NCBI GenBank assembly: GCA_937893635.1
Contig: CALBGF010000250.1
Location: 1 to 26,063, forward strand
Source of the DNA: an uncultured Mollicutes bacterium
GTDB lineage: Bacteria > Bacillota_I > Bacilli_A > RFN20 > CAG-826
DNA: 26,063 bases
Direction: 5' to 3'
In this document: in pieces, positions 14,985 through 21,842 of the stretch
How the letters are laid out: the number at the start of each line of letters is the position of its first letter
Position numbering within the stretch: the stretch's first letter is position 1
Translations under genes and position numbers: made by a program
Notes under the pieces: model-generated
Told to the model about the DNA's origin: nothing
Seen by the model: the letters and a program-made list of their open reading frames with translations, nothing else
Database searches by the model: none

Positions 14985-16517
14985 CTATTCAAAATCGATG
15001 ATTTGTTCATCATCAGCATCTAAGATTCGATGCATTGCAATCTTCTCTTTTAATTTATTAGTAATAACTGATTTAAAGCCTAATAATTGAATAGTAATAA
15101 GTGGAGTCATAGCAACCATAGCCACAATACCAAACGCATCCGTCAATACTTTAGCGGCACCACTTTCGCCATTTAATGCCATACAAGCTCCAATTGCAAA
15201 TGGTAAGATAAATGTTGAGGTAAGTGGCCCAGAGGCAACACCACCGGAGTCAAATGCGATGGCGGTATAAATCTTAGGTACAAAGAATGATAAACCTAAC
15301 GAAATCAAATAACCTGGAATTAAATAATAAAGAATTGAGAAATTATAAATTATTCTAATTACTGATAAACAAATAGAAATACCAACACCAACTGATAAAG
15401 CAATAAGCATTGAACGTTTTTTGATTTGCCCATCAGTTACTTCTTCAACTTGTTTATTTAAAACGTGGACAGCAGGTTCGGCTAAAACAACAACTAAACC
15501 AATAATAAATCCAAATACCGCTAACAAAGTTGGATACGAAGTAGCGAGTTGTTCACCTATTTTATAACCAACATTTTTAAAACCAATATTAACTGATGTT
15601 AAGAAAATAATTAAACCTAAATATGTATAAACAATACCAACACCAATTTGTACTAATTTTTTCTTAGGTAATTTTAAACAAATTCCTTGAATAATAAAGA
15701 AGAAAATTACAACCATTCCTAATGCAATTGTTACTTCTTTAGTAACACTCCATAAAGTCTCTCCAATTACTGATAACAAATTACTGCTTAATGAGAAATC
15801 TTCTGGAACATAATTAATAGTTTTGGTGTTAAATATTCCTAATACTAATACAGCAAGAATTGGTCCAATTGAACATAATGCTACAACACCAAAGCTATTT
15901 TCTGAACTCTTTTTGCCACTTAACACGGAAGCAAATCCAACACCAAGTGCCATAATAAATGGAACAGTAATTGGTCCTGTAGTAACACCACCTGAATCAA
16001 ACGCTAGTGCTAATAAATCACCATTGCCTCGTGCCATAACAATTGATGCTAAAGCAAATAACACCATATATAAGTACATAAGAATTGAAGATAAATCATT
16101 TTTACCTGTCATTCTTATAACAGCAATCACTAAAAACATTGCAACACCAAATCCCACTAAGCCAATTAGTAATGGTGCTGAAACAATACTTTTAACATAT
16201 GAAGCCAAGACCATTAAATCAGGTTCGGCAATAGTTATTAATAATCCTAATAAAAAACAAATAATTAAAACTACTGGTAAACTCTTACTTTTCGTTAAAC
16301 CCGATCCAACTTTTTCTCCCATTGGAGTCATAGCCATGTCGGCTCCTAAATTGAATAACCCTATTCCAATAATTAATAATAATGCTGATACTAGAAATAC
16401 AATCATTTCATAAGTGGTAAGATTAACTAAAGGGGTAAAGTTTAGTATCACTACTATTAATGTAATTGGTAATACGGAAATTAATGCTTCCTTAATTTTT
16501 CCTAATAATTGTATCAA
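14985..16517 (-). CDS. DUF1538 polytopic membrane protein, internally duplicated
   Basis: This 510-residue protein has roughly 12 membrane spans. It contains two homologous halves (about 40-225 and 290-475): TIAEPDL (95-101) answers VLAEPAV (344-350), and FDSGGVTTGPIT (173-184) answers FDSGGVASGPLT (422-433). Such duplicated acidic, glycine-rich motifs within membrane segments are typical of ion or solute carriers with two-fold pseudosymmetry. The family DUF1538 is a presumed transporter with no settled substrate, and neighbouring PII-like genes are a known association. The start is TTG 16517: GGAGGA (16530-16525) is 7 bases upstream and no ATG fits. It is first in a three-gene operon. Confidence 0.78.
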   Translation of the reverse strand: MIQLLGKIKEALISVLPITLIVVILNFTPLVNLTTYEMIVFLVSALLLIIGIGLFNLGADMAMTPMGEKVGSGLTKSKSLPVVLIICFLLGLLITIAEPDLMVLASYVKSIVSAPLLIGLVGFGVAMFLVIAVIRMTGKNDLSSILMYLYMVLFALASIVMARGNGDLLALAFDSGGVTTGPITVPFIMALGVGFASVLSGKKSSENSFGVVALCSIGPILAVLVLGIFNTKTINYVPEDFSLSSNLLSVIGETLWSVTKEVTIALGMVVIFFFIIQGICLKLPKKKLVQIGVGIVYTYLGLIIFLTSVNIGFKNVGYKIGEQLATSYPTLLAVFGFIIGLVVVLAEPAVHVLNKQVEEVTDGQIKKRSMLIALSVGVGISICLSVIRIIYNFSILYYLIPGYLISLGLSFFVPKIYTAIAFDSGGVASGPLTSTFILPFAIGACMALNGESGAAKVLTDAFGIVAMVAMTPLITIQLLGFKSVITNKLKEKIAMHRILDADDEQIIDFE

Positions 16518-16540
16518 TATTTTGTCCTCCTTTTTTGCTT

Positions 16541-16568
16541 ATTTTATCAAAAATAATTTCTATAACAA
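16541..16568 (-). promoter_or_regulatory. Promoter of the DUF1538-PII operon
   Basis: On the - strand, TTGTTA (16568-16563) and TAAAAT (16546-16541) are 16 bases apart, ending about 24 bases before the TTG start codon at 16517. Both hexamers match sigma-A consensus at five or four of six positions. Confidence 0.5.
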
Positions 16569-16571
16569 TGC

Positions 16572-16589
16572 TTTAATTTTAAAATTAAA
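16572..16589. repeat. Perfect 18-base AT palindrome upstream of the DUF1538 promoter
   Basis: TTTAATTTTAAAATTAAA is its own reverse complement. It lies immediately upstream of the -35 box of the DUF1538 operon and downstream of the stop of the RyR-type gene. It could be a regulator site or a weak terminator. With only A and T, chance is a real possibility. Confidence 0.4.
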
Positions 16590-16621
16590 CAGTGAAATTT
16601 AGATTGTTTATTTTTTCTATT

Positions 16622-18730
16622 TTACTTCGTCTTTTTTATAATTTTTATTGGCGTATCTTTTAAGTTTTTATATAAATCATCCATAAACAAGAAATCATAA
16701 TAATAGATCATCGCATCATCCATAAATTCTTTTGATTTAATATCAGCTTTACTAACTTTCTTTTTTGCATAATCTTCGCCATATTTATCCATTAAATACA
16801 TCTTTTTAATTAATTTATCTAAGCCTTCATAGTAAGTTGTTAAACAAGCATGTTTTTTAAAATTACCATGAGATTGATGATTCTTTCTTCCACTTCCGTC
16901 TTTAGGTGCGAATTCTTCAAAATTCATTACCTTATAGCCTGATAATAGATAATGAGCGTTCCAACGACTATGTTCAATAAAAGCAAGCATATTAGCCACA
17001 CTAAGTTTGAAATAATCTTCATATTTTAGACTTTCATTATTAGTATGATTATATGTTTTAAAATATTCTTCTTCTGTTACTTCTACATAACCTTTTTTAA
17101 TATTATCTTTTTTAGCAATATCAAATCCAATTAAATTTAAAGCAAATGGAAGATTTAATGTTCGATAAATACTTGCATATTGTTTAATTGGAAGTTGTGC
17201 TTCCCAACCATATAATTTATCTTTTGGCAAAGGAGATAATGAGTTATATTTGCCATTGGTAATTTGTGCAATTTTAACAATGTTTTCATTTACAATTGCC
17301 GAATGCTTAAATTCCATACCTTCTTTTCCAAAATATACAAGACGAGAATCTTCTTGTTGATTTTTATATAATGTATCGCCTTTAATTCTTACAAATACTT
17401 TATAATTTGGTAAATCACCTAGGAAATTGATTAAGTTATTAGCATAACCTAAATTTTGTAAATCACTTGCTAAAGAAACAACAATATATGTATAAGAATT
17501 GTCATTAATCTTTTCTAATAACTCTTTTTTAATTTTAGGAGAATATACATCTATTTTTTGATGTTCTAAATTACAAATCTTTTCTGGTTTTGGTAAATCG
17601 CTATTTTTATAATTGCTATTTATTTCAAAATCAATAATCGAAAAAGCATCATTATTAAGACAGCGATCTTGGTTATCATAAACCATATAATTTATTGGGG
17701 AAGCAACAAAATGTCCATTTTTTTCTTTAGCAAATTGGAATTCCATTGCCATTAATTTAAATAAAGCTAAGTTAACTTTACCAAATCCAATAAACATTAC
17801 ATTAATTTGTTTATCATCTTTTAAAGCAAAATTTTTCGTATAAAAATCACGCGCAATATATCGACTCATTGGATAATCTTTTATAAATTCACGAGCAATA
17901 AGTTCATAACGATTAAAGCAAGTAACAAACGATTTAACCATATGTTCATCATTTTTATTAAATTGATCAGTTAGAGCTCTTATTTCATCACAATCAGCTT
18001 CAATATGTAAGTAAATAGCGTTATTCAAATCTTTGTTAAGATTTTTTGCTTCAATAATTTCTTTATAGATTTCTACTACTTCGGAATATGAATACTCAGA
18101 ATCTTTAAATAATATTAAGTGACGTTCACCTTGCGCTATTTTATTAATAAATTTAGGAGATGTGACTTTACCGCGTTTAATAAGAATATTTTTATTAACT
18201 AAATCTGAATAAGTTTTATAATCAATTTTACGGTCCATAATAAATGCATTTTTATTATTTTCTAAATATTTAAGTGCTGACTTACTATAGCCAATAACAA
18301 TATCACCATTTTGTTTAAGAATTTTATTAATTTTATGATTATTTTGTGATTTATTAGTTGCAACAACTAAAACAGTTAAAATGGTTGTTAATGAACATAA
18401 TAATAAGACTAAAATAAAATCAAATTTCCAAATAAGTGAACTTTCAAATAAAGGACGCGCTAAAGAAGAATTAGCTTTAAACGCAAAAGCTTCTAATGTA
18501 TCTTTTATTAATGAAAAATAGAAAAATACATCTAGTTTATTCCCGCTCGTACTTTTTCCATAAATACTTGCTGTTACATACATAAAATATAAAATCAAAA
18601 ATGCTGGGAGAAGCATTGTGATATTCTTTTTTGAAACAATTTTTCTCTTTTTTATCGCATTAAAAATAGTAATAAATAATACGCTTAATACACCTACCAA
18701 AAAAACAATAGATAAGATTTTATAGACCAT
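16622..18730 (-). CDS. Membrane protein with Rossmann-like domains and RyR-like C-terminus
   Basis: This 702-residue protein has three N-terminal membrane spans (about 5-25, 38-58, 105-127). Two nucleotide-binding-like regions then face the cytoplasm: DIVIGYSKSALKYLEN (near 145), TrkA-like in pattern, and NVMFIGFGKVNLALF (near 312), a G-x-G-x-x-N Rossmann start. The C-terminus has EHSRWNAHYLLSGY (about 588-601) and KHACLTTYYEGLDKL (about 628-642). These fit the bacterial RyR domain (E-x-x-H-x-R-W...G-W and H-x-x-L...L). RyR domains have been proposed to bind nucleotide-derived ligands in conflict or signalling systems, so a ligand-gated membrane effector is possible. The start at 18730 is chosen because AAGGAGAG lies 6 bases before it, while the ATG at 18736 abuts that site. 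Function is unproven. Confidence 0.6.
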   Translation of the reverse strand: MVYKILSIVFLVGVLSVLFITIFNAIKKRKIVSKKNITMLLPAFLILYFMYVTASIYGKSTSGNKLDVFFYFSLIKDTLEAFAFKANSSLARPLFESSLIWKFDFILVLLLCSLTTILTVLVVATNKSQNNHKINKILKQNGDIVIGYSKSALKYLENNKNAFIMDRKIDYKTYSDLVNKNILIKRGKVTSPKFINKIAQGERHLILFKDSEYSYSEVVEIYKEIIEAKNLNKDLNNAIYLHIEADCDEIRALTDQFNKNDEHMVKSFVTCFNRYELIAREFIKDYPMSRYIARDFYTKNFALKDDKQINVMFIGFGKVNLALFKLMAMEFQFAKEKNGHFVASPINYMVYDNQDRCLNNDAFSIIDFEINSNYKNSDLPKPEKICNLEHQKIDVYSPKIKKELLEKINDNSYTYIVVSLASDLQNLGYANNLINFLGDLPNYKVFVRIKGDTLYKNQQEDSRLVYFGKEGMEFKHSAIVNENIVKIAQITNGKYNSLSPLPKDKLYGWEAQLPIKQYASIYRTLNLPFALNLIGFDIAKKDNIKKGYVEVTEEEYFKTYNHTNNESLKYEDYFKLSVANMLAFIEHSRWNAHYLLSGYKVMNFEEFAPKDGSGRKNHQSHGNFKKHACLTTYYEGLDKLIKKMYLMDKYGEDYAKKKVSKADIKSKEFMDDAMIYYYDFLFMDDLYKNLKDTPIKIIKKTK

Positions 18731-18759
18731 AATCATCTCTCCTTTTTAACCGCAAGCAC

Positions 18760-18804
18760 AAAAAAAATAAACTTATGTTAATGCGTTTCATAACATAAGT
18801 TTAT
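18760..18804 (-). terminator. Strong terminator hairpin between the IrrE and RyR-type genes
   Basis: A perfect 14-base stem (18804-18791 with 18780-18767) encloses a 10-base loop. On the - strand it is followed by eight T residues. It ends the upstream cassette. Because only about 20 bases remain before the ribosome binding site of the next gene, it may also act as an attenuator. Confidence 0.88.
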
Positions 18805-18823
18805 CATATAAATATTTAATGTG

Positions 18824-18842
18824 TAAACTATATAATAGTTTA
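18824..18842. repeat. Palindrome with 8-base arms in the IrrE-RyR gap
   Basis: TAAACTAT and ATAGTTTA are perfect inverted arms around ATA. The form is that of a dimeric regulator site. It lies between the IrrE stop and the terminator hairpin. Confidence 0.45.
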
Positions 18843-18850
18843 ATAACATA

Positions 18851-18862
18851 TTAAGCGCTTAA
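18851..18862. repeat. Perfect 12-base palindrome in the IrrE-RyR gap
   Basis: TTAAGCGCTTAA is self-complementary and one of the few GC-containing patches in this gap. It overlaps the spacer of a weak promoter-like pair on the - strand (TTGTTG ... TATGTT, 17 bases apart). Confidence 0.4.
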
Positions 18863-18893
18863 AGTAGCAACAACTTCAAACAAGCAATTAATA

Positions 18894-19430
18894 CTAGCGT
18901 GCTTTTTTTCTTTTCAATCTTTTTTCATAATATAGTTTTCTAGTACATACACACGAAAATGAAACATTAAATACACTCGCTATAACATCAATATCACAGT
19001 TTGCGGCAATAAACTTTGTCGGTATTAATAATTGAGCTGCAAATTCATTCGCTTGCCATTCCGGATTAACATAACTGGGACAAGTATCAATATTTTCAAA
19101 TTTAAAATGTAGTACTTGACATTGGATATAATGGAATAATTCATGTGCTAGTGTAAAATTAGCTCTATATTCATGATTTTCTAATTCCACTAAAACTGAT
19201 TCTTTTATATAAATAAAGTTGTCAATTGGATTATATTTTGCCTGAACATCACTTTCTAACAAAGGATCATCATCTTCTAAATATTGAATAGTAAGTAATC
19301 CATTATAATGAAATTTTTCAACAACTTTTAAAATAGGAAAAGCCGAATTACAGTTAATTCCAAATTCTTTTCTTAAGTTATTAGCTATTGCTTCGATTTT
19401 ATTAATATTTAATGGATTAGTTTTTTTCAT
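18894..19430 (-). CDS. ImmA/IrrE-family metallopeptidase
   Basis: This 178-residue protein has the zinc motif AHELFH (95-100) and the downstream EWQANEFAAQLLIP (124-137), which provides the third metal ligand. Proteins of this group (ImmA of ICEBs1, IrrE of Deinococcus) cleave a cognate XRE-family repressor in response to a signal. The gene overlaps the XRE regulator upstream by 14 bases and has only a weak binding site (AGAGAAG), so it is probably translationally coupled. The likely substrate is that neighbour, which is inference from ImmR/ImmA pairs. The lysine/arginine-rich C-terminus (KRLKRKKAR) is unusual. Cysteines at 153-162 are of unknown role. Confidence 0.85.
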   Translation of the reverse strand: MKKTNPLNINKIEAIANNLRKEFGINCNSAFPILKVVEKFHYNGLLTIQYLEDDDPLLESDVQAKYNPIDNFIYIKESVLVELENHEYRANFTLAHELFHYIQCQVLHFKFENIDTCPSYVNPEWQANEFAAQLLIPTKFIAANCDIDVIASVFNVSFSCVCTRKLYYEKRLKRKKAR

Positions 19431-19776
19431 CTAATAATGCTTCTCTTAACTTTCTTAATAATTCTTCATCAGCAGATTTAATTTTTCTTGCAAACATTAG
19501 TGAGATATCTTTTTGTGCTTCACTCATAGAAGCAAGTTCTATTGGAACTCTTTTATTTGTTTCATATATACTATCTTCTAATTCGATTTTTTGTTTCTCG
19601 GATAAATTATATATTTTTTTAATTTTTTCAGCGTATTCTATTGGTATAGGTTTTCTACCAACTTCCATTGCCGACAAAAATGCTGCTGATACACCTAATT
19701 TAATAGCCATTTGCCTTAATGAATCATTTTCATTTTCTCTTATATTTCTAATGCATTTTCCAAATTCACTTATCAT
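19417..19776 (-). CDS. XRE-family transcriptional regulator
   Basis: This 119-residue protein has an N-terminal lambda-repressor-like helix-turn-helix (about 6-60): CIRNIRENENDSLRQMA, IKLGVSAAFLSAMEVGRK, then PIPIEYAEKIKKIY. The charged C-terminal half is helical and may dimerise or hold the site cut by the protease encoded next. The pairing with ImmA/IrrE is typical of repressor-antirepressor switches in mobile elements and toxin cassettes. The start at 19776 has only a weak purine-rich site upstream. A 52-base gap separates it from the acidic protein gene, with at best a poor promoter (TAAAAT), so the four genes are probably one transcript. Confidence 0.85.
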   Translation of the reverse strand: MISEFGKCIRNIRENENDSLRQMAIKLGVSAAFLSAMEVGRKPIPIEYAEKIKKIYNLSEKQKIELEDSIYETNKRVPIELASMSEAQKDISLMFARKIKSADEELLRKLREALLDEKN

Positions 19777-19828
19777 TTCATTTTCTCATTTCTCTTTACT
19801 ATTTTAAATCCAACATGTTCATTATTAA

Positions 19829-20233
19829 TTATTTTATTTTATAATCGTTTTCTTCAATTTCGTATAGTTCATCAACTGTTAATAATTCTATCGGGGTCCA
19901 TTCAATACTTTCACAATCAAACATAAAATCAACACTATCTAAAAAATTAAGGTCTATTGAAAAGAGATACTTGTTCTCAATTTGCTTAAAGCATAAAATT
20001 TCTTTTAAAAACAAATCCATATTTTCAGTATAATCACTTTCAAACAAACTATATTTATGACATATGATATCATAAATATAAAATTTTTCTGCAAAATCAG
20101 ACTCTATTCCTAGTTCTTCTGCCACACCACAATTAATTGCCACTCTAAAAATTAACATATCATTTTTTATAGCAAAATCAATAAAGTCAGACTCATGCAA
20201 TTCATATAATAAATTGTTGTTTTCTTTTTTCAT
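19829..20233 (-). CDS. Small acidic protein, candidate immunity/antitoxin
   Basis: This 134-residue protein is rich in Asp, Glu, Phe and Tyr and poor in Arg, so its predicted pI is low. It has no signal peptide, no membrane span and no recognisable catalytic motif. Its start codon overlaps the stop of the basic, toxin-like gene (ATGA arrangement), which ties the two products together. A strongly acidic partner directly after a basic nuclease-like gene is the usual layout of polymorphic toxin immunity proteins. I do not recognise the family. The alternative is a plain hypothetical protein or an inhibitor of a phage enzyme. Confidence 0.45.
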   Translation of the reverse strand: MKKENNNLLYELHESDFIDFAIKNDMLIFRVAINCGVAEELGIESDFAEKFYIYDIICHKYSLFESDYTENMDLFLKEILCFKQIENKYLFSIDLNFLDSVDFMFDCESIEWTPIELLTVDELYEIEENDYKIK

Positions 20234-20697
20234 TTTAAATACCTCTTAAGCGCATTCTTTGGACAATCTTCATCAAGTGGTGCTAAATGATGTTGATCAT
20301 CATTTTTTGTACAAGGTTTACCATATCTATCTAAATATTCTGTAATAGATTTATGATATACCTTTGTTGGAAATGGATTTGTCCAATGATAATGAGCAAT
20401 TTGATTTTCACTTTCAGGATCAAATCTTACAATCTGCTTAGATGATTTTCTCATATAATGTTTAATTCTACTTGTATTTTTACTAGAAGTAACATCAATC
20501 CATCCTTTATGTTTCAAAATATTAGAGTCTTTAGGTAAATAAGAGCCATTATATACTCTCTTTGCTTTACACCAATTATTATATTGAAGTTGCCTATATT
20601 CCTGCAGAGTTTTAGGATCATCAACATGAACATAATGGGATGGCTTTTCAGTAAAATGATATACAATCATCTTAGCTATTCTTTTAGTAAGCTTCAT
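20230..20697 (-). CDS. Polymorphic-toxin-like basic protein
   Basis: This 155-residue basic protein has GWIDVT (65-70), VRFDPE (90-95), HYHWTNP (102-108), YLDRYGKPC (121-129) and QHHLAP (135-140). The series W-x-x-V, R-F-D, H-Y-H-x-x-N-P, Y-L-D-x-x-G-x-P and H-L-x-P resembles C-terminal domains of polymorphic toxins with clustered histidines, many of them nucleases. No delivery or signal domain precedes it, so it is either a stand-alone intracellular toxin or a toxin module cut loose. AAAGGAGAG is well placed before the ATG at 20697. The start codon can pair with an upstream sequence. Identification rests on remembered motif patterns, not on a search. Confidence 0.45.
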   Translation of the reverse strand: MKLTKRIAKMIVYHFTEKPSHYVHVDDPKTLQEYRQLQYNNWCKAKRVYNGSYLPKDSNILKHKGWIDVTSSKNTSRIKHYMRKSSKQIVRFDPESENQIAHYHWTNPFPTKVYHKSITEYLDRYGKPCTKNDDQHHLAPLDEDCPKNALKRYLK

Positions 20698-20751
20698 AGT
20701 ATCACACTCTCCTTTCTTGAATATTCAAAAAGAAAATGATAAGATACTATG
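20695..20751 (-). promoter_or_regulatory. Leader inverted repeat that can mask the toxin-like start codon
   Basis: In the mRNA, CATAGTATC (20751-20743) is the exact complement of GATACTATG (20703-20695), whose last three bases are the start codon. The enclosed 39 bases hold the Shine-Dalgarno sequence and an inner palindrome, TTGAATATTCAA (20728-20717). Together they could form a structure that hides the translation start. Confidence 0.45.
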
Positions 20752-20813
20752 TGGCGATAGATATCTATCACTTGAGATTTGTTGGTTGCCGCCAACAAAT
20801 CTTTTTCTTTTTT
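20752..20813 (+). ncRNA. Candidate antisense RNA to the toxin-like mRNA leader
   Basis: On the + strand, TTGAAT (20717-20722) and TAAGAT (20740-20745) are 17 bases apart. A terminator hairpin follows about 30 bases later with no + strand gene between. A ~60-nt transcript would contain the palindrome GATAGATATCTATC (20755-20768) and be fully antisense to the toxin-like mRNA leader. The -10 is weak, so this is speculative. Confidence 0.25.
20775..20813 (+). terminator. Hairpin with T tract on the + strand, inside the - strand leader
   Basis: AGATTTGTTGG (20775-20785) and CCAACAAATCT (20792-20802) form a perfect 11-base stem with loop TTGCCG, then a T-rich tract to 20813. It has terminator form only on the + strand, where no coding gene precedes it. 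On the - strand it is a 5' leader hairpin near the mRNA start. Confidence 0.65.
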
Positions 20814-20821
20814 CTAGATTC

Positions 20822-20850
20822 ATAGTAACAAAAAAGCAAGTATTTGTCAA
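20822..20850 (-). promoter_or_regulatory. Strong promoter of the toxin-like cassette
   Basis: On the - strand, a perfect TTGACA (20850-20845) lies 17 bases from TACTAT (20827-20822). An imperfect inverted repeat, GTCAACC/GGTTAAC (20846-20852, 20858-20864), overlaps the -35 and is a plausible site for the XRE repressor. The predicted leader is about 118 bases long. Confidence 0.7.
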
Positions 20851-20940
20851 CCAAAGAGGTTAACAAGTTTTCAAGCAAAATAAGGAAGTACCTTTGGCTT
20901 TTATTAATTAAAATCAACTACTATTTTTACATTTGTCAAC

Positions 20941-21747
20941 TTATTTTATATGCTCAAAATTTAAAATAATATTATCAATAACGTGTTTTACTCCGCCTTC
21001 ATCATTAGATAGCGTAATGTAATTAGCGTGTTTTTTTATTTCTAAAGAAGCATTATCCATAGCTACACCTAAACCAGCATAATCAATCATGCTTAGATCA
21101 TTAAAACTATCCCCAATAGCGACAATTTCACTTTGAGGAATGTGATAAAATTCTCCAATGAATTTTAAAGCATTTCCTTTCGTTGCTTCAATATCGACAA
21201 ATTCTAAAAGATACGGTGCAGATATAAAACTATTAACTACTTTTAATTTATCTTCACAAATTACTTTTAATTTTTCAATATTGCTAGGTTTATCTAACCA
21301 TACGATTTTTGTAATATTTTTTTCTTTTAGTATAGAAAAATCACAAACAAAAATTGGTTCAATTTTATAAATTGATTTATAAAAATCAATAAACTCATTT
21401 GCGGCGTTAGTGTATAAAACATTATTAGCCCAAATACACATTGTAGCTTTTAATTTGCTCCCTAGTTCATAAACTAACTTTGCACTTTCATAAGGCATAC
21501 TTTTTTCATAAAGTACAACTTGTGTTTTAGCATCAATTACTAATGCCCCATTATAAGAAATTATTGGAGCGTTAAAATTAACGTCTTTATATTCTAAAAT
21601 AGCGCGTGGTGCACGTCCCGTAGCAATAACAAATAAAACATCATTATCAACTAATCTATTGATTGACTCAATTGTTCCTTCATCAATAGTTTTATTGCTA
21701 TTTAATAATGTTCCATCCATATCGACCGCTAATAAGGAATACTTCAT
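20941..21747 (-). CDS. Cof-type HAD-IIB family phosphatase
   Basis: This 268-residue hydrolase should remove phosphate from sugar phosphates, nucleotides or cofactors in the cytoplasm. It has all the HAD landmarks: VDMDGTLL with nucleophile Asp9 and Asp11 (8-15), IATGRAP with Thr43 (41-47), a C2-type cap in the middle, ATKGNAL with Lys190 (188-194) and IGDSFNDLSM (211-220). The length is standard for Cof/YidA-type proteins. The ATG at 21747 has GGTGA about 9 bases upstream. It is flanked by its own terminators and seems monocistronic. Substrates of this family cannot be predicted from sequence. Confidence 0.92.
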   Translation of the reverse strand: MKYSLLAVDMDGTLLNSNKTIDEGTIESINRLVDNDVLFVIATGRAPRAILEYKDVNFNAPIISYNGALVIDAKTQVVLYEKSMPYESAKLVYELGSKLKATMCIWANNVLYTNAANEFIDFYKSIYKIEPIFVCDFSILKEKNITKIVWLDKPSNIEKLKVICEDKLKVVNSFISAPYLLEFVDIEATKGNALKFIGEFYHIPQSEIVAIGDSFNDLSMIDYAGLGVAMDNASLEIKKHANYITLSNDEGGVKHVIDNIILNFEHIK

Positions 21748-21800
21748 AACTTAAATCACCGGTATTAGTGTAACATATTTTAGTTACTAATTCTAAAGTT

Positions 21801-21835
21801 TTTAAAAGATGCATCACTTTTATGCAATGCATCTT
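21801..21835 (-). terminator. Terminator after the surface-protein gene
   Basis: On the - strand, AAGATGCAT (21835-21827) and ATGCATCTT (21814-21806) form a perfect 9-base stem with a 12-base loop, followed by TTTT. It lies 8 bases after the stop codon of the large surface-protein gene. Confidence 0.75.
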
Positions 21836-21842
21836 CGTAAAA

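Noticed and set aside
15823..16602. Long + strand open frames opposite the DUF1538 gene
   Set aside because: They are mirror images of a clear membrane-protein gene, lack ribosome binding sites and have no recognisable protein features.
18778..18849. Short - strand frame of 23 codons before the RyR-type gene, as a leader peptide gene
   Set aside because: No ribosome binding site and low-complexity AT codons. It is mentioned only as a possibility within the attenuator finding.
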